From the NCBI GenBank assembly GCA_036524005.1, contig DATDDB010000162.1:3371-67370 (forward strand): DNA of 64,000 nt, read 5' to 3'. The stretch is from DATDDB01 sp036524005 (GTDB lineage Bacteria; Pseudomonadota; Gammaproteobacteria; Burkholderiales; Gallionellaceae). This document shows positions 1 through 8,178 of the stretch, in pieces; within the stretch, counting starts at the first letter, position 1; each line of letters begins with the position of its first letter. The position numbers and the translations under genes were made by a program. Below the pieces are notes generated by a model that was given only the letters and a program-made list of their open reading frames with translations, was not told where the DNA came from and searched no databases.

Positions 1-2535
1 CTTGGACGTGCGCCGCACCATGCATTCCAGCTGATAATTCCTGCCGTCCCGGCCGGTTGCCTTGATCGCAATCTTCTCCGGTTGTCTGAGCTCGAATGGT
101 AAATCCACGACCACGCCGACGCCGGTGACGGAACAGTCAACCACCTGACCCAGCAGGGTGGCGTTCATGCGCGGGATATAGATGCTGGATGGCATGCTGG
201 CCCCAATGCGTTCAATGCTGCGCACCTGTTTGTGGTCCAGCAGTTCGACCAGATAACTGGCCGCGAGAGCGGCGTAGTATACCATCCAGCTTGCTGCCGA
301 CAGCAGCTTGGCGCGCAGCAGTGACAAGGTCACTCTCCGCACCCGCTCGCCGAGCAGCGGTAGCCCGCGCCACAGTGCCCTGGCGCCTCTCCTGAAAAAG
401 CGCCACAGAGTACGAAAGCCGCCATTGAATACTGACTTGCGGTCCCAGTTTTCCTGCCAGCGCCGGCTGTCGCCAAAGACATAGCTGACCGCGTCGGCGT
501 AACTGACCCGCTCCCGCACGAATTCGCTGCCGCAGAAGTATCTTCCCCTGTACCTGGCTGCACGCTGTATCCTGCTCTCGAAGCGGTAGACGCGGCCGTA
601 ACTGTCCTGCACCTCGAGCACCACCTCTTCCTGCTCCTGCGGCAAGAACGGCAGACGGGCCGTGAAACCGATTCCAGTCAGAGAGACATCATGCTCCTCA
701 CCCTCGTGGGTGGCGCCCATTCTGGGGAAATGCGCCTTGACCGAACCACGGGAGACGATGCGGTAAAACTTGCGCATTTGCTTGCGTTCCCATAACGCGC
801 CCAGCGACATCAGCGCAAGATAGACATTGTAAAAAGTCCATACGCTGGTGACCAGTATCATGTCGCGCACATTCGTTCCCGACGAAGACCATTTATCCAC
901 TGCCAACATCAGCGCAAACACGTTGAGTCCTACTACCAGCAAAAACGGCGCAGCCAGCGGGCTGAGATAATTGCGTTCGTTGGTCATCCCCTTGGGGGTG
1001 ACCTGGAACGAGGGACTGCCAGGATTGAGCAATACCGAGAACACCACCGGCATCAGGAACATGGACTGCACGCTCTCGTAGATTTCCGAGAAGAATATCT
1101 GACGCGACCCGCCGTAAAAAAAGCCCATCACCAAGTAGATGCTGAACACATAAGGCAGCGTGAAGGCGAGGACTTGTGCCCCGGATGCGTGATATATGTG
1201 CAGCCCCAGCACCAGATAAGATGCCGGGGCGAGAAAATAAATAAAGCGCGGAAAGCCAAAAAACCAGAACAGGCTGGAGTTGAAATATGCGAACTTCTGC
1301 GCCCAGGACAGGCCATTCGGTTTCAGGGGATTGTAGAGCATGACCAGTTGCACCATCCCTTGCGCCCAGCGCGAACGCTGGGTCACATAGTCCTCATAGG
1401 ACTCGGGCGACAGGCCGCAAACCATGGGCTTGTTGACGTACACGCTGTTATAGCCGCGGCTGTGCAAGTGAAACGAGGTTTCGGCATCCTCTGTGATGGT
1501 GGCGCCGCGGATGCCGCCCACTTCCTGCAGATACTTGCGGCGCAGCAATGCCGCTGATCCACAGAAATAGCTGGCATTCCAGAAATTCAGCGCAGGGTGG
1601 ATGCTGCGGTAGAACATGTCGTTCTCTCCGGGGAGGCTGGATGCCCCATCAAAATTCTTGTCCACCGGGGTAGGATTGATGAAGAAGTGCGGCGTCTGCA
1701 CCAGGAACAACTTCGGGTCGGCAATGAAGTGTCCGGCCGTGTACTGCAGGATGTCCTTGGTCGGAACGTGATCACAGTCCAGAATCAAAAGCAGTTCGCC
1801 GTCCGTGTATTGCAGCGCATGGTTGATGTTGCCCGCCTTGGCCTGCTGATTGGTTTCGCGCGTGATATAACCCACGCCAAGATCGGCGGCCATTTGCCGC
1901 AGACTGTAATGACGCTCCCATGCCCGCATCCCGGCTTCAGGGTGGCTGCGCTTGGCATGCGTGCCGCCGTCGTCGAGGATATAGATTTTCAGTTTTTCTT
2001 TTGGATACGCGATCTGTGCCGCCGCCGTTGCGGTGATGCGGATAATGTCCAATGGCTCGTTATAAGTCGGAATAAACACATCCACCGTGGGCAGTTTGTC
2101 CGGATCTTCTGGCAACGGTATGTGCTTGCTCTCCAGCGGGTTGAAGTTAACAAACATGCCCAGGAGATAAATGACCAAACCGTAAAGCTCCGCCAGAAAT
2201 AGCAGTGCCATACCGATGAAATCCAGCGGCCCGGTGTATATCAGGGTATGAAGGGCGCGCCACTCCATGTAGCGCAGCGCCAGAAAGGCAGACAGCAGAA
2301 TGAATATGAAGCGCCACGGTTGACGGCGAAACGCTTTAATCCGGTAGGCAATATAGATGGCGATGAAACAACCCCAGCCGACATACAGCTCCTGGTCCAT
2401 TCCGAAATAAGTGTAGGCTTTCTGCAGGCAGTAGAACACCATGCCTATCAGCAACATGCCCCCCATGGCGATCACCCACGTCCGTTCTGCTCGCCCCGCA
2501 GACGGCACCAGACTCCTGATGTTCATGCTGGTCAT
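1..2535 (-). CDS. bcsA: Second cellulose synthase catalytic subunit (BcsA paralogue), C-terminus cut by window edge
   Basis: Inner-membrane family 2 glycosyltransferase that polymerises UDP-glucose into beta-1,4-glucan and threads it through its own channel. The 845 codons visible include N-terminal membrane helices, then the catalytic motifs DDG (about residues 188-190), DCD (253-255), TED (about 348-350) and QRSRW (about 386-390), and the gating loop FQVTPK. A first PilZ domain has RKQMR and DVSLTG. It is followed by an extra membrane segment and a second PilZ-like domain with DCSVTG, but HKQVR where the first Arg of RxxxR is His. It is a close paralogue of the 935-aa BcsA at 10358-13165, so about 90 residues should lie outside. 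The chosen ATG has AAGGG just upstream and overlaps the stop of a 16-codon ORF. Confidence 0.93.
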   Translation of the reverse strand, partial: MTSMNIRSLVPSAGRAERTWVIAMGGMLLIGMVFYCLQKAYTYFGMDQELYVGWGCFIAIYIAYRIKAFRRQPWRFIFILLSAFLALRYMEWRALHTLIYTGPLDFIGMALLFLAELYGLVIYLLGMFVNFNPLESKHIPLPEDPDKLPTVDVFIPTYNEPLDIIRITATAAAQIAYPKEKLKIYILDDGGTHAKRSHPEAGMRAWERHYSLRQMAADLGVGYITRETNQQAKAGNINHALQYTDGELLLILDCDHVPTKDILQYTAGHFIADPKLFLVQTPHFFINPTPVDKNFDGASSLPGENDMFYRSIHPALNFWNASYFCGSAALLRRKYLQEVGGIRGATITEDAETSFHLHSRGYNSVYVNKPMVCGLSPESYEDYVTQRSRWAQGMVQLVMLYNPLKPNGLSWAQKFAYFNSSLFWFFGFPRFIYFLAPASYLVLGLHIYHASGAQVLAFTLPYVFSIYLVMGFFYGGSRQIFFSEIYESVQSMFLMPVVFSVLLNPGSPSFQVTPKGMTNERNYLSPLAAPFLLVVGLNVFALMLAVDKWSSSGTNVRDMILVTSVWTFYNVYLALMSLGALWERKQMRKFYRIVSRGSVKAHFPRMGATHEGEEHDVSLTGIGFTARLPFLPQEQEEVVLEVQDSYGRVYRFESRIQRAARYRGRYFCGSEFVRERVSYADAVSYVFGDSRRWQENWDRKSVFNGGFRTLWRFFRRGARALWRGLPLLGERVRRVTLSLLRAKLLSAASWMVYYAALAASYLVELLDHKQVRSIERIGASMPSSIYIPRMNATLLGQVVDCSVTGVGVVVDLPFELRQPEKIAIKATGRDGRNYQLECMVRRTSK

Positions 2536-2582
2536 GCGCCCTTAAAGGCGCCCACGATCGTTTCATGGAATATATATCTCAT
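2532..2582 (-). CDS. Possible 16-aa leader peptide overlapping the bcsA paralogue start
   Basis: A short ATG-initiated frame of 16 sense codons (begins MRYIFHET, ends FKGA) sits behind an AAAGGA ribosome-binding sequence. Its TGA overlaps the ATG of the cellulose synthase as ATGA. This geometry would allow translational coupling. The rest of the 250-bp gap up to the TPR gene shows no other gene and no convincing promoter. No homologue is recognised, so a chance ORF remains quite possible. Confidence 0.3.
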   Translation of the reverse strand: MRYIFHETIVGAFKGA

Positions 2583-2832
2583 GGAGCGGTTTCCTTTCGA
2601 ATCTCTATGAGCTGGCTGCGCATCCTGCGCTGCAGCGGTACTGTATATAGCCTAGTTGTGAAACCTGGATTAGTAACCATGTTAGTTAAACAGGCGGACA
2701 ACATAAATACCCTGCATGCCGTATTTCTGTCGCTGGGCGACTGTGTCTATCTGTCTGGCTGCTGGATCCGGGGCGGGTTTGCGTTATGTAAATCAGCGAA
2801 AGCCAATGAAGTCTTGCCTCCGGTGGATTGCC

Positions 2833-5067
2833 TCATTCCTTCTTGTCATCCGCGGCATGCTGCGCACTAGCCTCTACTTCACGCATATGTGCCTGCATCG
2901 TCAATTTCAGCCTCAACTTTTGCATCGACGGAGAGAGATGAGATGCCGGAATCCTGTCCAGCAAGTGCAGGGCGTTTTCCGGTTCATCCAGCAGGTTGAC
3001 ATACAGCGCATTGGCATACAGCATGTCCGCATCGTCCGGCGCAGCCGACAGCCCCTCCGCCATCAGGTCACGGCCTCTATTTTCGTCTCCTTGCTTATGG
3101 TAAAGCCTGGATAAGTCGAAGCGCACCCATGGATTCTTTGGATCGAGTTGCAGCGCCAGCTTGAGGGTGTCTATCGCCTCTTCCGGGTGCCCCTCTTTAA
3201 GCTGCCCATCCGCCTTGTCGCGCAACGTCCAGCACAGGCTACGAGCTTCATACGGAATTTCACCAGAAGCTTTGGCCCTGATGAAATCGTCCACCGCCTC
3301 ACGGTAATTGCCATCTTCCTTGGCCAGGAGCCCTGCCTGCACCAGGACGCGCGGATTGCCCGGCGCAAGCTTTCTTGATTGCTCAACGACCGCGCGCGCA
3401 TCGGCGATATCGCCTATGCCGATATACCGGTCGGCAATGGCAATCCTGGTATCTACATCATCGAGCGAGGTATTTGTCAGTACCGATGCAATTTCACGTT
3501 GCGCCCCTGCCCTGTCGCCTGCATCACTTAGTGCGCCGGCCAGCGCCAGCCGCACGCTGGAATTATCCTGTTTCCGGAGTATGCCTCTATATATATCACA
3601 CGCTTGCAGCGGTTCTTTCAGGGCAATATGCACGCGCGCAAGCGCCATCAGCAGGTCATAGTTTTCCGGGTCATTTTTCAATGAGGACACAAGCAACGAC
3701 CTTGCCGCAACGTTATTTCCCTCATGGCGCAAATTATCTGCGCCACGCGCAGTCAACGAGGATTTAAGGTAGCGCAGTTCCATTTTGTCAGAGGCCGACA
3801 ATCCCTTTGCGGCAGAGAGCCTTTCCAGCATGGGCGCCAGGTCATCGTCGCGCTCTGCCCGGTTGAGCAGTTCCGCATAATAAAATCTTGCGTCCACAGA
3901 AGATGCCGGACGCATCGCCAGGCTCTTCATCAGCGTTATGCCGCGTGTGGGGTCGTTCATATCCAGCCAGGCATTGGCGACAATATTGACCATCTCCGCA
4001 TCATTGCCTGCATCAGCTTCAGCATGCTCCATCGCCTCTTTCATCTTGATGCGCTTTCCGTCATGGGCGTATGCCCGTGCTTTCTGGGTTTGCATCTTGA
4101 TCATCAGTTTATGTTTCAACCGCTGCGCCGCCGCCGAACGCTGGTCAACCGGTATTATTTCCAGCAGACGTAGCGCATTCTCCGTCTCATCCAGCAGACC
4201 GACGTACATCGCATTGGCATACAGCATGTCAGCATCGTCCGGCGCCACGGACAAGCCTTGTTCCATCAGGGAACGTCCCTGGGTTTTATCGCCTTGTTTG
4301 TGGTATAGCCTGGCCAGGTCGTAGCGCACCCACGCATTCGACGGATCAAGCTTCAGTGCTTGCTTTAGGGTAACCATTGCCTGATCGGCGTGCCCTGCAT
4401 TTAATTGCTCATCCGCCTTGTCGCGCATCTTCCAGGGCAAACGCTTGGCTTCTGCCTGCTGCGCGGAAACAAGCGCATCGCGCACCGAGACATTGTCCGG
4501 GTCCAACTCCAGATATTTCTTGTACAGGACAATACTTGCTGGACTGTTATCCATCCCATCAAGCACGCGCCGCCACTCTTCCAGCACCTTCTGTCTGTCA
4601 CCCCCCTGTACCATGGCAAGAGCGCCAAACATTTTCATGCCGCGTGCGCGCGTGTCATTCCTGCGCGTAAGTTGCCGGGCCAGCGCCAGCCGATAACGCA
4701 CATCTTTCGGAGCAGCCTTGACCAGCTTCTCCAGCCCTTTCCTTGCCTCTTTCCAACCTTTTTCCGTGTTGCCCACAATGTCGTAGTACTCCACGGCTGC
4801 GTCGCCGCTGTGCGGCGGGCCGTTTGGATAGAGCGATCGTATTGCGTCTGCTGCGGCGTCGTTTCTGCCGGCCCTGACAAGCAGGTGGATCAGCGACAAC
4901 TTCTTGTTTCTGCCATCTTCCGCGCGGTCCGGAACTGCTTGTGCATAAACGGGAACTACCCCCAATTGCAGAATTATCACCAGTGCAAGAAAGGTCAGAT
5001 GCATAATGAGCGGGTAGCGTGCGCGACGCTCAAGCCTGATTTCCACCCCTTGCGCTTGAGTCAACAT
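2833..5067 (-). CDS. BcsC-like periplasmic TPR protein without the outer-membrane barrel
   Basis: A 744-aa exported TPR protein related to the N-terminal half of the neighbouring BcsC; compare KKLSLIHLLVRAG here with KKHALIRLLVKAG there. A signal sequence with a long basic n-region ends near AQA (residue 44). The start is fixed by AAGGAGGAA placed 4 bases before the ATG; an ATG 35 codons further upstream has no such site. A module of about 115 residues (about 210-325) recurs at the C-terminus (about 612-725), where BcsC has its beta-barrel. The protein is therefore a scaffold or chain-guiding subunit without its own pore, probably partnering the second BcsA encoded next. Its role is inferred from context. 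Confidence 0.85.
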   Translation of the reverse strand: MLTQAQGVEIRLERRARYPLIMHLTFLALVIILQLGVVPVYAQAVPDRAEDGRNKKLSLIHLLVRAGRNDAAADAIRSLYPNGPPHSGDAAVEYYDIVGNTEKGWKEARKGLEKLVKAAPKDVRYRLALARQLTRRNDTRARGMKMFGALAMVQGGDRQKVLEEWRRVLDGMDNSPASIVLYKKYLELDPDNVSVRDALVSAQQAEAKRLPWKMRDKADEQLNAGHADQAMVTLKQALKLDPSNAWVRYDLARLYHKQGDKTQGRSLMEQGLSVAPDDADMLYANAMYVGLLDETENALRLLEIIPVDQRSAAAQRLKHKLMIKMQTQKARAYAHDGKRIKMKEAMEHAEADAGNDAEMVNIVANAWLDMNDPTRGITLMKSLAMRPASSVDARFYYAELLNRAERDDDLAPMLERLSAAKGLSASDKMELRYLKSSLTARGADNLRHEGNNVAARSLLVSSLKNDPENYDLLMALARVHIALKEPLQACDIYRGILRKQDNSSVRLALAGALSDAGDRAGAQREIASVLTNTSLDDVDTRIAIADRYIGIGDIADARAVVEQSRKLAPGNPRVLVQAGLLAKEDGNYREAVDDFIRAKASGEIPYEARSLCWTLRDKADGQLKEGHPEEAIDTLKLALQLDPKNPWVRFDLSRLYHKQGDENRGRDLMAEGLSAAPDDADMLYANALYVNLLDEPENALHLLDRIPASHLSPSMQKLRLKLTMQAHMREVEASAQHAADDKKE

Positions 5068-5415
5068 GATTTCCTCCTTACGCACAATTCCTTGTCCAAG
5101 GAATTGATGTGGAAGCTGCACGCGCGCAATCAAGAATTCCGAAACCCGCCCGGAGACTGTCAGTATTCGCACTGTCCATTGGGAGGAATGCTTGCTTTAG
5201 CGAAGCTAGCGCAAACCACAGAAACAGACCTGGGCGTTGTGACCATAATAGGAGGGGGGGTGCAGAACTCAAATACCGCGCATGGGGTATTTCCCGTTAC
5301 CGTGGAGGGTAATTTGGGTTACATGGTCGTGATGACTGGCATGCATCATCATGGCCCGATGCGGCCAAGCATCGCTGCCCCCGCCACCGCAGCGGTGGCA
5401 GTTTGTCCATGCGAG
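5068..5415. other. 348-bp intergenic spacer between bcsC and the TPR gene
   Basis: No credible gene was seen on either strand. The spacer contains the inverted repeat at 5086-5105. A GC-rich hairpin (GCCACCGC and GCGGTGGC, 5383-5399) lies just behind the bcsC stop and has no T-run, so it is more likely an RNA-stability or processing stem than an intrinsic terminator. The spacer separates bcsABC from the second TPR-bcsA pair and may house a second promoter. I could not identify a good -35/-10 pair. Confidence 0.5.
5086..5105. promoter_or_regulatory. Perfect 8-bp inverted repeat just upstream of the TPR gene's ribosome-binding site
   Basis: AATTCCTT and AAGGAATT flank GTCC, immediately upstream of the Shine-Dalgarno sequence of the TPR gene on the minus strand. 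It could be an operator, or an RNA hairpin in the 5' leader. No regulator is assigned. Confidence 0.4.
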
Positions 5416-8148
5416 TCAGAATCGTGAATATGCCTTGACCGGATCCGGGGGGAAGGGCACTGCTCCGGTTTGCGAATCGAGCATATAGCGCAGATAGAAG
5501 ATGGCATAGTTCGGGGTATAGTAAGCAGAACGGTCTATCTGCCCTAGTGCGCCACCGTAAAGCCGGGAAGTCAGTCGGTATTCCACCGCACCGCCGAATG
5601 AAAATCCCGTTCCATGCCCCGGCCCTCCGGCATAGATCGGAACCATGGTAGCCGAGTTGGCCATCCCTTGCGCCTGCAAGGACGCGCTCGTGGGGTAAAA
5701 CAGCATGGTCTTTTCCTGGCTCACCGAGGCAGACACCGATCCTTGCAGCATGTACGACCAGTTTTCTTCCCGGCCTGTCCAGCGGAACGGAAGCGCCAGC
5801 GAGTAATATTTCTGCGGACTGTAATAGCCGCCATGTCCAAAGCTGTAGAAGCGCAGGTTCTCGCGATAGTTCCAGTATGTTATCGCCATGCCCGCGGTGA
5901 GGCGCATGTCTTCCCGGTCAATAAAACTCCAGTTGAATCCGGTACGCAATGCAAGTTCGGTGTTGTCCAGCACGTTTTTTCCGGTGAGCCTGTAATAGCC
6001 GGGATCGATAAATCCGGTGAGCCTGCCGAGATCATGGCTAAGATGCAGGCCCGCACCCGTGGTGACCACGCCCCCCCATACTTCCCCACTGACCGGGTCA
6101 GTCACACCGGCGTAGGAAAGCAGACTGCTCGTCACCGGACGGCGCGACAAGTCGAGCGAGAATCCGGAGTCCGCAGTATAGTGCGACCATTTTACGCCGC
6201 CGACCACATTGGACACGGGGAAGCCAAATGGCGTCAAACCGATGTCTGCGCGCAGGCCATCCTCGTCATATCCCAGCGCAATCGAATTACCCCGCGCCGA
6301 TTGTCCGGGCGCATTCGCGATACCACCAGGAGAAAGCGCCAACACCTTGCCGTATTGGCGTAAATTGTACAAATCGCCGGGCTGCAATGTTCCTGCATCG
6401 GCATAGACCGGGGCTACTTGCGCAAATATGCGCCCGCCAGATTCACCCACGGGTATGCGCGCTTCCATGGGCAATTCCATCACGGTGAGATCGGAAATTC
6501 CTGATGTGCCATTGAGCTTGCTGAGGAAATCCACCCCGGCTGTTGCATATCCCTGGGCAACATGCCCATCGGAGCCAACCGTGAATGCCTGGACGAGCTG
6601 GCGTTCGGAAGCTGCTGCGATTCCCGTGTCAGCGTTGTGGCTGGTATTCTCACTTGATTCTTCTGCTGCCATCCTGTCCAGCGCGCGCTGCGCCCCGGCA
6701 TGCCCCGGCTCGCGCTTGAGGATGCCGAGATAGATGTCGCGCGCCTGCGCGCGCGCGCCTGCCGCAACATGCACCCGCGCCATCGCCATCTGCATGTCGA
6801 CGTCATCCGGATCATCCTTCAGTGCAGCAACCAGCACGGCCCTCGCCTCCTCGGTTCTTCCCCGCTGGCGCAGGGTGTCGGCGCGGTGCGATGCGAGCGA
6901 GGAACGCAGGTAGCGCAAGTCGTCGCGGTCGCTGGCGGTAAGCTTTTTTGCACCAGCTATCCGCTTGAGCACCTTCTCGAGTTCATCGTATTGCTCCGCA
7001 CGGTTCAGCACCTTGGCATAATAGATCAGCGCATCCGCCTGCGCATTCGCATGCGCCGCGAACGGCCGCATCAGCGCCACGCCGCGGGCAGGTTCGTTCA
7101 AGTCTATCCATGCATTCGCCACGATGCTGCTCAGTTCAGCGTCCTTCTTCGCGTCGCCTTCCGCGTGGCGCATTGCCGAATGCATTTCTGCTGTCTTGCC
7201 CTCGTGCGCCAGCGCCTGAGCTTGCTGTGTTTGCTGCTGGATGTCCATCTTCTTCATCAGCCGCTTCATGGAAACCGTGCGCTCGCCGGGCGGAATCCTG
7301 TTCAGCAGTCGCAAGGCATTGCCGGCCTCGTCCAGCAGGCCGAGATACAGAGCATTCGCATACAGCATGTCCGCATCATCCGGCGCAACAGTGAGTCCAG
7401 CTTCCATCAGATCGCGACCGGTCCTCACCTCCCCGCGTTTGTGATACAGCCGGGAAAGATCGAAGCGTACCCAGGCATTTTTCGGGTCCAGCAGCAGGGC
7501 GCGCTTGAGCGTATTCATCGCCTCTTCCGGATGGCCTGCGGCCAGTTGCGCATCCGCCTTGTCACGCATCTGCCACGGCAATCGCTTTGCTTCGGCCCGC
7601 TGTGCATCGGCCAGCGCATCGCGCATCGCGGAATTGTCCGGGTCAACCTCCAGGTAATCCTTGTATGCCGGAATGCTGGAAGGCTCGCTGGTCTCGAGCT
7701 TGCCCAGTACAGTGCGCCACTCGGACAGCACCCGCTGTTTATCCACGCCCGGCTTCACCGCCAGTTTGGCGAACAATTGCAGGCCGCGATTGAGCGTGGC
7801 CGGGCGCCGGGTGAGCTGTTTTCCCAGCATGACCTGATAGCCCAGATCGTCAGGGGATGCCTTGGCCAGCTTTTCCAGGCCAGCTGTCGCCTCCTCCCAG
7901 CCGGCATCGGTGTTACCCACCACATCGAAATACTCGATTGCCAGTTCGCCGCCATAGGGCGGGCCTTTGGGATAGAGTGAGCGCATGGCGACAGCCGCTT
8001 CTTCATTCTTTCCTGCCTTGACCAGCAGTCGGATCAGGGCATGCTTTTTTTGCCTGGAGTCTGTGTCCGCCGCGCTCGCAGCGGCACATGCCATCGCCAG
8101 GACGAGCGCAGCTGCAACAACACTGAGGGAGCGGATCGATGGCTTCAT
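5416..8148 (-). CDS. bcsC: Cellulose synthase outer-membrane export subunit BcsC
   Basis: A 910-aa protein with a signal peptide (cleavage near ASA, residue 26). A TPR solenoid spans about residues 30-490, and a C-terminal region of about 380 residues matches the BcsC outer-membrane barrel in pattern: alternating aromatic/polar strands and a terminal Phe in YSRF. It guides the glucan chain across the periplasm and out of the cell. It is shorter than enterobacterial BcsC (about 1150 residues) because it has fewer TPRs. It lies 30 bp downstream of bcsB. The module at about 195-300 is shared with the TPR protein at 2833-5067. The start has GGAG 10 bases upstream. Confidence 0.93.
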   Translation of the reverse strand: MKPSIRSLSVVAAALVLAMACAAASAADTDSRQKKHALIRLLVKAGKNEEAAVAMRSLYPKGPPYGGELAIEYFDVVGNTDAGWEEATAGLEKLAKASPDDLGYQVMLGKQLTRRPATLNRGLQLFAKLAVKPGVDKQRVLSEWRTVLGKLETSEPSSIPAYKDYLEVDPDNSAMRDALADAQRAEAKRLPWQMRDKADAQLAAGHPEEAMNTLKRALLLDPKNAWVRFDLSRLYHKRGEVRTGRDLMEAGLTVAPDDADMLYANALYLGLLDEAGNALRLLNRIPPGERTVSMKRLMKKMDIQQQTQQAQALAHEGKTAEMHSAMRHAEGDAKKDAELSSIVANAWIDLNEPARGVALMRPFAAHANAQADALIYYAKVLNRAEQYDELEKVLKRIAGAKKLTASDRDDLRYLRSSLASHRADTLRQRGRTEEARAVLVAALKDDPDDVDMQMAMARVHVAAGARAQARDIYLGILKREPGHAGAQRALDRMAAEESSENTSHNADTGIAAASERQLVQAFTVGSDGHVAQGYATAGVDFLSKLNGTSGISDLTVMELPMEARIPVGESGGRIFAQVAPVYADAGTLQPGDLYNLRQYGKVLALSPGGIANAPGQSARGNSIALGYDEDGLRADIGLTPFGFPVSNVVGGVKWSHYTADSGFSLDLSRRPVTSSLLSYAGVTDPVSGEVWGGVVTTGAGLHLSHDLGRLTGFIDPGYYRLTGKNVLDNTELALRTGFNWSFIDREDMRLTAGMAITYWNYRENLRFYSFGHGGYYSPQKYYSLALPFRWTGREENWSYMLQGSVSASVSQEKTMLFYPTSASLQAQGMANSATMVPIYAGGPGHGTGFSFGGAVEYRLTSRLYGGALGQIDRSAYYTPNYAIFYLRYMLDSQTGAVPFPPDPVKAYSRF

Positions 8149-8178
8149 TTTCTGCTCTCCATCCGTACGGGTTTCGTT

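Noticed and set aside
2565..3114. Plus-strand ORFs of 101 and 132 codons in the spacer and TPR gene 3' end
   Set aside because: No ribosome-binding sites, cysteine/arginine-rich random composition, and overlap with the TPR gene on the other strand.
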